Assembly: GCF_007748095.1 (NCBI RefSeq) | Contig: NZ_CP036287.1 | Location: forward strand, 4,340,001-4,404,000 | Direction of reading: 5' to 3' | DNA length: 64,000 nt | From: Engelhardtia mirabilis | GTDB taxonomy: Bacteria; Planctomycetota; UBA1135; GCA-002686595 | Part shown: one piece after another, positions 25,258 to 32,778 of the stretch | How the letters are laid out: the number at the start of each line of letters is the position of its first letter | How positions within the stretch are numbered: the stretch's first letter is position 1 | Program-made: the position numbers and the translations under genes | The notes under the pieces: model-generated | The model's database searches: none | Told to the model about the DNA's origin: nothing | Seen by the model: the letters and a program-made list of their open reading frames with translations, nothing else

Positions 25258-27650
25258 TGCCGGCATCGAACGACCGAACGAATCAGGCGCGCACGGATGC
25301 GCCGCTGACACGCACGCCGCGCCTCGAGGCGCGGCTGGTGGCCCTGCGTGGGCGCCTGGTGCGTTCGGTCCTGCTGCACGCCGCCGGCTCGGTGCTGCTG
25401 GTGGCCAGCGGCTGGATCCTCTTCGCGTTCCTGGCCGACTGGGGCCTGCAGGTCCCGCGCCTCGTGCGACTGTTGCACCTGGGTGTGCTCGCGGCCCTGC
25501 CCCTGGCGGCCGCCTGGCGCGAAGGCTATCGGCACCTGCGACGCATCCCCGACCGCAGCGGACTGGCCGTGCTGGCCGAGCGCGGCACGCCCGGCTCCGA
25601 TCAACTATTGGTCAGCGCGGTCCAGTTCCAGTCCAGAGCCGCCGACTCCTCGGTCGGTGGCAAGACCGGACCGGGCGGTGGCGTAACCGGATCGGGCGGC
25701 GAGAGCGGACTCGAGTCCGAACTGATCGGCCGCGTGCTGGCGCAAGCCGAGCACCGCGCCGACGAGATCGACTTCGACGCGGCCCTCGACGCGCGCGGAC
25801 CCCACAGGCGCTTCGCTCTGGGCTCGGTCGCCGCCCTGGCCGTGAGCGTCGGCCTGTTCGCCCTACCCGGGAACTACGCTTCGATCTTCATCGGTCGACT
25901 GTTGGGTGGGAATCAGCCCTGGCCACAGCGCACGTTCCTGGCCCTCGAGCTGCCGGTCGCCGAACGGGACGGCATGGTGCGGATCGAAGGTGAAGTGCTG
26001 CGCGCGCAGATCGCCCGCGGTACCGACCTCAACGTCATCGTCACCGCCGAGGGTGTGATCCCGGGCGAGGTGCGGCTGGTCTTCGACGACGGCCGCCGCA
26101 CGACCCTGGCTGGGGGCGCGCGCGGCGTCTTCCGCACGCGCCTGCCCGCCATGCGTGAGAGCGTGGGTTTCTACGTAGTGGGCGGTGACGATCGCGACGG
26201 CCTGCCCCGCGCCGAGGTCGAGGTGCTGCGGCCGCCGGACGTCACGGCCGTGGCGATCGCGGTCGAGCCTCCGCCCTACAGTGGACTGCCCCGGGAGGTC
26301 TTCACCGACGGCGGCGCGCGCGCCCTGCGCGGGTCGCGGGTCACCGTGGCGGTGCGCGTGGATCCGCCCGAGGTGCAGGGCCGCGTGGTGCTCTTGCCCG
26401 AGAACCGCACCATCGAACTGACCTCGCAACCGATGCCGGGCTCCGAGAACGACGACAGCTTCGGCCTCGGCTTCGAGTTCCTGGCCGAGCGCGACGTGCG
26501 CCTGCGCTTCGAGCTGACCGACGCCAACGGCCTGTCGAATCCCGATCCGGGCCTGTTCGCGATCGACGTGGTCGAAGACCGCGCGCCGGAGGTCCAGTTG
26601 GCGGCACCGGGTCGTTCTAACGTGGAGACGATCGCCGGAGGCGCGCTGCCCCTGCGAGCGAGAATCGACGACGACTTCGGGGTGATCGACGTGAGCTGGC
26701 GCGGGCGGCGCTCGAGCGAGGACGACTGGAGCCTGGGCGCGCCCCTGGCGGCAGTGGTCCTGGACGAATCGCCCCTGCCCGGCCGGCCGCCGCGCGCGGT
26801 GCGGGTGCATCAGTTGCTCGAGGTCAACGACCTGCTCGGCGAAGGCGACGTGGACGGCGCGCAGTTGGTGATCGAGGTCGCCGCCACCGACAACGGTCAG
26901 CCGCCCCACGAGGGCGTCACGCCGCCGGTGCGCCTGCGCGTGCTGCGCGCGGACGAGATGCTGCGGCGGGTGCAGGACCGCCTGGCCGCGGCCCGGGTCG
27001 ACGCCGCCGCGCTGGCCGAGTTGCAGCGCGAGCGTCGCGGGCGGGTGGAGGACCTGCTCGACGGGCTGACCGACGACGGCCTGGGCAGCGCCAACCTCGG
27101 CGCCGCCGACGAACGGGCCGTGCGTAGCGCCATCAACGGCCAGCGCCGTGTCCGCACCGACTCCCAGGGCCTGATGCGCTCACTCGCGGCGGTGACCGAG
27201 ATGGTGCTCTACGCCCGCCTCGACCCGAAGGCCGAGGAGCTGCTCACCGAGCTCGACCGGGCCCAGGCCGAACGCGTCGAGCGCGCCTTCGTCGAGGAAC
27301 CCTGGCGCGACCTGGTCGCGTTCCGCGCGTCCTCCACCGTGGGTCAGGGAGGCTTTGCCGGGCACCTGGTCGACCTGGTGGAGCTCGGCCTCGCGGTCGA
27401 GGGCGGGGTCGACGAGGGCTTGGCAGCGCTCGATCGCGCCGAGCTGGCGACCAGCGACAGCGCGCGTCGCGTGGCCCTGGTCGAGGCGGTAGAGGCGCAG
27501 TCGGCGACCTTGACTCGCATCGAGGATCTGCTCGACCGACTGGCCGAGTGGGACAACTTCCAGTCGGTCCTGACCCTGGCCCGCGATCTGCTCGAGCGGC
27601 AGAAGGCGGTTCGCGATCGCGCCCGGCGCTTGGCAACGGAGGAACGGTGA
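25257..27650 (+). CDS. DUF4175-like membrane protein
   Basis: A 797-residue protein starting at a GTG whose G is the last base of the previous stop (TAGTG). Two hydrophobic helices near the N-terminus (about 35-62 and 70-88) and a third at about 185-205 anchor it. Between them is DRSGLAVLAERGTPGSDQLL, an arrangement seen in DUF4175-type proteins. Residues 220-560 are beta-rich and presumably extracytoplasmic, with Ig-like patterns such as VTAVAIAVEPPPYSGLPRE. From about 565 the chain is long Ala/Glu/Arg helices, probably coiled coil. It is coupled to the coiled-coil gene that follows (TGATG). Function is not known; an anchor for the coiled-coil partner is the simplest reading. Confidence 0.65.
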   Translation: MPASNDRTNQARTDAPLTRTPRLEARLVALRGRLVRSVLLHAAGSVLLVASGWILFAFLADWGLQVPRLVRLLHLGVLAALPLAAAWREGYRHLRRIPDRSGLAVLAERGTPGSDQLLVSAVQFQSRAADSSVGGKTGPGGGVTGSGGESGLESELIGRVLAQAEHRADEIDFDAALDARGPHRRFALGSVAALAVSVGLFALPGNYASIFIGRLLGGNQPWPQRTFLALELPVAERDGMVRIEGEVLRAQIARGTDLNVIVTAEGVIPGEVRLVFDDGRRTTLAGGARGVFRTRLPAMRESVGFYVVGGDDRDGLPRAEVEVLRPPDVTAVAIAVEPPPYSGLPREVFTDGGARALRGSRVTVAVRVDPPEVQGRVVLLPENRTIELTSQPMPGSENDDSFGLGFEFLAERDVRLRFELTDANGLSNPDPGLFAIDVVEDRAPEVQLAAPGRSNVETIAGGALPLRARIDDDFGVIDVSWRGRRSSEDDWSLGAPLAAVVLDESPLPGRPPRAVRVHQLLEVNDLLGEGDVDGAQLVIEVAATDNGQPPHEGVTPPVRLRVLRADEMLRRVQDRLAAARVDAAALAELQRERRGRVEDLLDGLTDDGLGSANLGAADERAVRSAINGQRRVRTDSQGLMRSLAAVTEMVLYARLDPKAEELLTELDRAQAERVERAFVEEPWRDLVAFRASSTVGQGGFAGHLVDLVELGLAVEGGVDEGLAALDRAELATSDSARRVALVEAVEAQSATLTRIEDLLDRLAEWDNFQSVLTLARDLLERQKAVRDRARRLATEER

Positions 27651-30628
27651 TGACCATTCGAACAGCGGCCCTGCTCATCCTGGCGGGTTCCCTGGGAACT
27701 CCTCTCGCAGCGGCAGGTCCTGGTGCGACTTCGCCTGCGGCGCTGAACCTGGCGATGGTTCCTTCGATCGCTCCGGCGGCATTTCCGGCGGTAATCCCCG
27801 CACCGCCGTGGCACCAGGAGGCGCGAACCCTGGACGGACGTGAGTTGGCCGGTATCCGCGAGGAACAGGCGCTCCTGCGGCGGCAACTGGTGCGACTCGA
27901 GGAGACGATGAAGGTGCTCCTGGCGCGGCTCGAGAGCGAGGGTAGCTCGCGCACCCTGGAGTTGCTGCAGACCGCTGTGGTCCAGTTGGAAGAGCGCAAG
28001 CTCGAGTCCAAGACCCTCGACGAGTGGCTCGGCGACACCGAGTCGGCCCTGGAGCAGGGCCAGATCCTGCGCGCGATCGAACAACAGGACACGGCCATCG
28101 CGGAGCTCGAGCGCCTGCTGACGGTGCTGCTCGACCGTCGCGACATGGACGAGATCGAGGACAAGCTCGAGGAGCTGCGCGATCTGCGTCAGGGCATCGA
28201 GAGCGTGGCGCGCGAGGAAGGGAGCATCGCCCAGGAGTCGGCGCAGATCGCCGAGCAATCGGCGAGTGAGGGCCAGAAGGCCCTGGACCAGGGCATTCAG
28301 GAGCTGTCCGAAGCCCAGATGGAACTGGCCCGCCAGGCGGAGCAGGCGGCGCGCGAGTCGCGCGACCTCGAACTCCAGGGCTTGGCTCGGGAGCTCGACC
28401 GTCTGCTCGAGCGGCAGAGCGGCGATTCGGACCTGCTCTCCAAGCTCCGCGCGGGCGAGGCCCAGACCCTGCGAGCCGCCGCGACCGAACTGGAAGCCAC
28501 CCGCCGCGCCGAGAGCCGCGCCGCGCGCCTCGAGCAGGCGGCCCGCGACCTCGAAGAGGCGGCGAGCGAGCTCGAGCGCTCCGGGACCTCCGCCGACCAG
28601 GTCGCCGAACAGCTTGCGGAGGCCGCTCGCGGCCAGCGCATGGCGGCCGACTCCGCACTGGACGAGAGCACCACCCGGGCGGCACGCGAGGCCGCCGACG
28701 CCCTGGACGCGGCGACGGATCAGGCCCGCGCGTCCGGGCAGGATTCGAAGGTCCGCGAGGCCGCCGCCGCCCAAGCCCGCGCGGCGGCGCAGGAGCTTCA
28801 GCAGCTCGCGGAGCAGGAGCGCGCCGGAGCTGCCGAGGGACCCCAGCGCGCCGCCGAGCAGTTGGCCGAGAATCTCGACCCCGAGGGACTGGCGGCGGAG
28901 GTCGGCGAGCGAGTGCAGGCGGCCCTCGAGAGCGCTCAGGAAGCGCGGACCGCGGCCGAGGCAGCCACGACCCCGGAAGAGCGTCGCGCTCGCCAGGCGG
29001 CCGCTGCGCGCGCGGTCGAACAGGCCGCGACGGAAGCGGCCCGCGCAGCGGATTCGCTCGAGCGCAGCGCCGATGGCGCGGCCCGCTCGCAACGCAACCA
29101 GGCCGAGGCCACCGAAGCGCTACGGGCCAGCGCGTCCCAGCCGGGCCGCGACGGACTCACCCCCCGCTCCCGTGAGGCCGTTGGCGAGGCCCTGGAACGC
29201 GCGGCGCAGTCCATGCGGAGTGCGGCGGAACAGTCCGCCACCGATCCCGGCCGCGCCGCGGAGTCGGCCGAGGAGGCCCGTGCGGCCCTCGAGGAGGCAG
29301 CGGCTGCCGTGGGCGAGGCCCGCGCCGAGCGCGGCGCGCAAGAGGCGGCCGCCCAGGAGGGCGCGGCCATGGCCCAAGCCCAGCGGGAGTTGGCCGAGCG
29401 TGCCCGCGAGTTGGCCGCCGAGGCCAGCGCCGGGGACCTCTCGCCCGACGCCGCTCAGCGGGTGCGCGAGGCGCTCGAACAGGCCAGTGAGTCGATGCAG
29501 GAAGCGGGCGCCGAGCTGGAGGCTGGACGGCCCGCGGGCGGCGCCGAGCCACAAGAGTCCGCGCGAGAAGCACTCGAGCGAGCGGCCGCCGAGTCGCGCA
29601 TCGGGCGCGAGTTGCGCGATCCCGAGGGTCGCGACCAGGCGGCGGAGCTGGCGGAGCGACAGAAGAAGGCGGCCGAGGAGATCCTGCGTCTCGCCGAGCT
29701 CAACCGCGAGCGCGAGGAGGGCCAGCCCCTGCCGAGCCTGGAACGGGCGCAGGAGGCCGCGCAGCAGTCCGAGGAGGCCCTGCAGCAGGGCGACATGGAC
29801 CAGGCTCAGCAGCAGGCGGAGCGGGCCGAGCGCGAACTCGATCGCGCGGCGCGCGAGCTGGAACAAGAAGAGCAACAGTACGAGGACCTGCGCCAGGAAG
29901 AGTTGCTGTTCCGCATCGAGGAGGAGGCGCGCGAAATCCGCGAAGTCCACGCCGAGCAGAGCCGCCAGACGCTCGAAATCGACGGCGGTCGCCAGCCCGG
30001 CGACAGGCCGGGGCGGGCCGACCGACTGCGCCTGCGACGCATTGCGCGGGAGGAAGCGGCCCTGGGGGAACGGCTGGCGATGATCGCCGCCGAGTTGGTA
30101 GCCGAGGGCAGCGTCGTCTTCGCCGAAGTGGCCGAGCAGTCGCGCATCGACCTGGAGCGCATCGCGCGGGACATGGACGAGGCCGGCGGCTACGACAGCG
30201 GCACGCGGGTGCAGAGTGCCCAGGCCGACGTGGACGAGCGTCTGGGCTGGCTGCTCGAAGCGCTCACTGAAGAGCGCGAGCGCAAGGGTCGAGAGGAGCA
30301 GCAGCCGCAGCAGGGTCAACAGGACCAGCAGGGGGGAGGAGGCCAGAACTCGCAGGAGCTGGTTCCCGACGAGGCGGAGCTGAAGCTGCTGCGTCGATTG
30401 GAGCTCGAGGTGCGTTCGGCGGTCGAGCAGATCCGCAGGCTCTACCCCGAGCTCTCCGACGGCGAGGTCGATCCCCTGATCTTCGAGGACATCGCGCGCA
30501 TCGCCGCGCGCCACGAACGCCTGTCCGAGCTGTTCGGTCAGTTCCGCGAGGGGCTCGGGTTGCCGAGTCCGGATGAAGCCGACGAGGCTGCGACCACGAC
30601 GGGCAAGAACGAGGACGAATCGCGATGA
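27650..30628 (+). CDS. Exported giant coiled-coil protein, Ala/Glu/Arg/Gln-rich
   Basis: A 992-residue protein with a signal sequence (MTIRTAALLILAGSLGTPLAAA). From about residue 60 to 890 it is almost continuous charged helix with Ala, Glu, Arg and Gln, few prolines and no aromatic core, so a long coiled coil is expected. A Gln/Gly-rich hinge (about 880-900, QQPQQGQQDQQ) precedes a C-terminal helical domain with ELVPDEAELKLLRRLELE and FEDIARIAARHERLSELFGQ. No known domain is recognised. It is coupled upstream (TGATG) and overlaps the next start by ATGA. An ATG at 27650 is used; an in-frame GTG at 27647 is an alternative. A structural extracytoplasmic rod or spacer is inferred. Confidence 0.75.
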   Translation: MTIRTAALLILAGSLGTPLAAAGPGATSPAALNLAMVPSIAPAAFPAVIPAPPWHQEARTLDGRELAGIREEQALLRRQLVRLEETMKVLLARLESEGSSRTLELLQTAVVQLEERKLESKTLDEWLGDTESALEQGQILRAIEQQDTAIAELERLLTVLLDRRDMDEIEDKLEELRDLRQGIESVAREEGSIAQESAQIAEQSASEGQKALDQGIQELSEAQMELARQAEQAARESRDLELQGLARELDRLLERQSGDSDLLSKLRAGEAQTLRAAATELEATRRAESRAARLEQAARDLEEAASELERSGTSADQVAEQLAEAARGQRMAADSALDESTTRAAREAADALDAATDQARASGQDSKVREAAAAQARAAAQELQQLAEQERAGAAEGPQRAAEQLAENLDPEGLAAEVGERVQAALESAQEARTAAEAATTPEERRARQAAAARAVEQAATEAARAADSLERSADGAARSQRNQAEATEALRASASQPGRDGLTPRSREAVGEALERAAQSMRSAAEQSATDPGRAAESAEEARAALEEAAAAVGEARAERGAQEAAAQEGAAMAQAQRELAERARELAAEASAGDLSPDAAQRVREALEQASESMQEAGAELEAGRPAGGAEPQESAREALERAAAESRIGRELRDPEGRDQAAELAERQKKAAEEILRLAELNREREEGQPLPSLERAQEAAQQSEEALQQGDMDQAQQQAERAERELDRAARELEQEEQQYEDLRQEELLFRIEEEAREIREVHAEQSRQTLEIDGGRQPGDRPGRADRLRLRRIAREEAALGERLAMIAAELVAEGSVVFAEVAEQSRIDLERIARDMDEAGGYDSGTRVQSAQADVDERLGWLLEALTEERERKGREEQQPQQGQQDQQGGGGQNSQELVPDEAELKLLRRLELEVRSAVEQIRRLYPELSDGEVDPLIFEDIARIAARHERLSELFGQFREGLGLPSPDEADEAATTTGKNEDESR

Positions 30629-31407
30629 GATCGAACCGTCGACCCCTGCTGGCGATCGCCGCCCTCGCGCTCTCAGCCACCGCGCTGGGCGCGATGGCAC
30701 GCTCGAACTCGGTTCAGGAGCCCGACCCGGGGCGTCCCGAGCTGCCCCCCGAGCTGCTGCCGCCGCCGCCCGGTCAGGGCGACGACCTGCAACAGCGCAT
30801 GCGGGAGTTGTTCGCGAAGGTCGAACGCGATCTGCGCTCTGTCGATGACCTCTTGTTCGAGGCAGCGGCGGGCGAGGGCGACTTGTTCGCTCCGGAGGTC
30901 GACATCGATCAACTGCTCAACGACACCGATCGGCGCAGCCGCGAGGTGTCGGATGGGATCGACGAGATCCTCGATCTCGCCCGGCAGATGAACGAACAGC
31001 AGCAGCAGGGCCAGAGCCAAGGGCAGAGCCAGGGTCAGAGCGAGAGCCAGAACGGCGGTCAGAGTCCGCTCGACAGCCGCCCCCGCAACGAGCAGCAGAG
31101 CCAGCTCCCCACCCCGGAGGGCAACGACCCGGGCACCGACCTCTCCCAAGGTGACCAGCCGCAGCCCGGACAGGGCGAGCAGCCCGAGGGCGCGGAGGAC
31201 TCCGAAGACCAGGGTCAGAACCAACAGGGCGCGGGCGCCCAGGACGAGGCCACCGGACCCCAGTCCCCCGCCGGCGCCGCCGGTCGTTGGGGGGACCTGC
31301 CGCCGCGGGTGCAGTCGATCTTCCGCAACCAGGTCAGCGACGACATGCCGGTGCAGTACCGCGATTGGATCGACGGCTACTACCGCCGCCTGAACAAGGA
31401 CGGCTGA
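30625..31407 (+). CDS. Exported Gln/Gly-rich protein with conserved-looking C-terminal box
   Basis: A 260-residue protein. A signal-like N-terminus (MRSNRRPLLAIAALALSATALGAMA) is followed by a helical acidic segment (about 50-125). A disordered Gln/Gly/Ser/Glu-rich middle includes a GQSQ repeat. The last 38 residues are ordered in character (WGDLPPRVQSIFRNQVSDD, then MPVQYRDWIDGYYRRL), a type of C-terminal box that I associate with the small partner genes of such clusters. No enzyme motif is visible. It overlaps the coiled-coil gene (ATGA) and lies one base from the next gene. It may link the coiled coil to a toroid protein; that is inference. Confidence 0.7.
   Translation: MRSNRRPLLAIAALALSATALGAMARSNSVQEPDPGRPELPPELLPPPPGQGDDLQQRMRELFAKVERDLRSVDDLLFEAAAGEGDLFAPEVDIDQLLNDTDRRSREVSDGIDEILDLARQMNEQQQQGQSQGQSQGQSESQNGGQSPLDSRPRNEQQSQLPTPEGNDPGTDLSQGDQPQPGQGEQPEGAEDSEDQGQNQQGAGAQDEATGPQSPAGAAGRWGDLPPRVQSIFRNQVSDDMPVQYRDWIDGYYRRLNKDG
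31008..31056 (+). repeat. Low-complexity GQSQ-coding repeat
   Basis: Imperfect 12-base units encoding GQSQ GQSQ GQSE lie in the Gln-rich gene. They mark a disordered linker rather than a mobile element. Confidence 0.6.
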
Positions 31408-31408
31408 G

Positions 31409-32653
31409 GTGAAGGCGGACGCAGGGCAGAGCGCGGGGGGCGGTTGGCGATCCGCTCGGAGCGCCGGCGTGGCGACCCTGCTGCTGGCCCAGGCGCTGGT
31501 CTCCATCGCGGCGTCGGACGACCGCTCGAGCGTCCTGCCCGAGGACAAGCCCGCCGGGAGTGGGGTCCCCCACGCCCAGGACGTGACCCCCACCGATCCG
31601 AACGCGAGCCCACCGCCCACCGCTGCCGGTGTCGGACCGAGGCTGGGCCCGGCCGCGGACGAGGCGCGACGCGCGGCACTCGAAGGGGCGCTCGACTGGC
31701 TGGCGAAGTCCCAGGCCGAGTCGGCCGACGGTTCGTGGCCCGACGACGACGCGCGCCTGCGCGCGCCGGAAGCCGTCGCCGCACTCTGCTCCCTGGCCCT
31801 GATGGCCGGTGGCAGCACGCCCGAGCGCGGTCCCCACGGTGCCGCCGTGGCCCGGGGCACCGACTACCTGCTGGGTCGCATCCACTTGGATCCCGGAGCC
31901 GACGAGCGCGGCTTCATCGGCAGCCTCGAAGCCAGCGACTCGCGCATGCATGGGCACGGCCTGGCGACCCTGGCCCTGGCCGAGGCCTTCTCCACCTCGC
32001 CCACCTCGCGCCGCGGTCAACGCTTGCTCGAGGCCCTACAGCTCGCAGTGGGCCTGATCGAGCGCACCCAGGGAGCCGAGGGCGGTTGGTGGTACGAGCC
32101 CCACCGGGTGGCCAGCCACGAGGGCTCGGTCACGATCACGCTGGTGCAGGCCCTGCGCTCGGCCCGCAACACCGGCATCGCCGTGGACGCGGGGGTGATC
32201 ACGCGCGCGGAGGACTACGTGCTGCGCTCGCAGGCTCCCGACGGGAGCTTCCGCTACACCCTGGGATCACCGGTCACGACGGTCGCCCTCACCGGCGCCG
32301 CGATCAGCACCCTCAACGCCGCCGGCCGCTACGACGACGAGGTCGTGCGGCGGGGCGTGGACGCCATCTGGCGCGGGCTGGAGAGTCGCGAGTTGGAGGG
32401 GTCGTCCGAGCGTCCGCCCCACCCCTACTACGAGCGCTTCTACCTCAGCCAGGCCTTCTGGAACCTGGCCGACCCGACCCACTTCGAGAAGTGGTACGAG
32501 CGCGAACTCGAACGCGTGCTCTCGCGCCAGGCCGACGACGGGTCCTGGTCCGGCGAGGAACAGGGCTCCGGCTACGGCGCCGCCTACGCGACCTCGATCA
32601 ACGCGCTGTTCCTGGCGCTTCCCGACGGTCTGCTACCGATCTTCCAGCGCTGA
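31409..32653 (+). CDS. Exported squalene-cyclase-fold protein 2
   Basis: A 414-residue paralogue of the toroid protein at 23965-25257. A hydrophobic segment (ARSAGVATLLLAQALVSIAAS) near the N-terminus indicates export or anchoring, and a Pro-rich linker runs to about 75. The toroid has QW-like motifs SADGSWP, GAEGGWWYEP, SQAPDGSFRY and RQADDGSWSG. The cyclase DxDD position is absent (HEGSVTI), so it is not expected to cyclise terpenes. It ends LLPIFQR like its paralogue. The start is a GTG at 31409, one base after the previous stop. It is the last gene of the array; the next gene is convergent. Confidence 0.83.
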   Translation: MKADAGQSAGGGWRSARSAGVATLLLAQALVSIAASDDRSSVLPEDKPAGSGVPHAQDVTPTDPNASPPPTAAGVGPRLGPAADEARRAALEGALDWLAKSQAESADGSWPDDDARLRAPEAVAALCSLALMAGGSTPERGPHGAAVARGTDYLLGRIHLDPGADERGFIGSLEASDSRMHGHGLATLALAEAFSTSPTSRRGQRLLEALQLAVGLIERTQGAEGGWWYEPHRVASHEGSVTITLVQALRSARNTGIAVDAGVITRAEDYVLRSQAPDGSFRYTLGSPVTTVALTGAAISTLNAAGRYDDEVVRRGVDAIWRGLESRELEGSSERPPHPYYERFYLSQAFWNLADPTHFEKWYERELERVLSRQADDGSWSGEEQGSGYGAAYATSINALFLALPDGLLPIFQR

Positions 32654-32778
32654 CGCGAGCGCGCAGGGGCCAGCCGGAGCGCCGCTTCGCGAGAGTTGCC
32701 GCGGCCCGACGCACACGCGAACGACAACGGGGCCACCTCGGCGGGAGGCGGCCCCGGCGATCGATCACCGCTCCGCGC

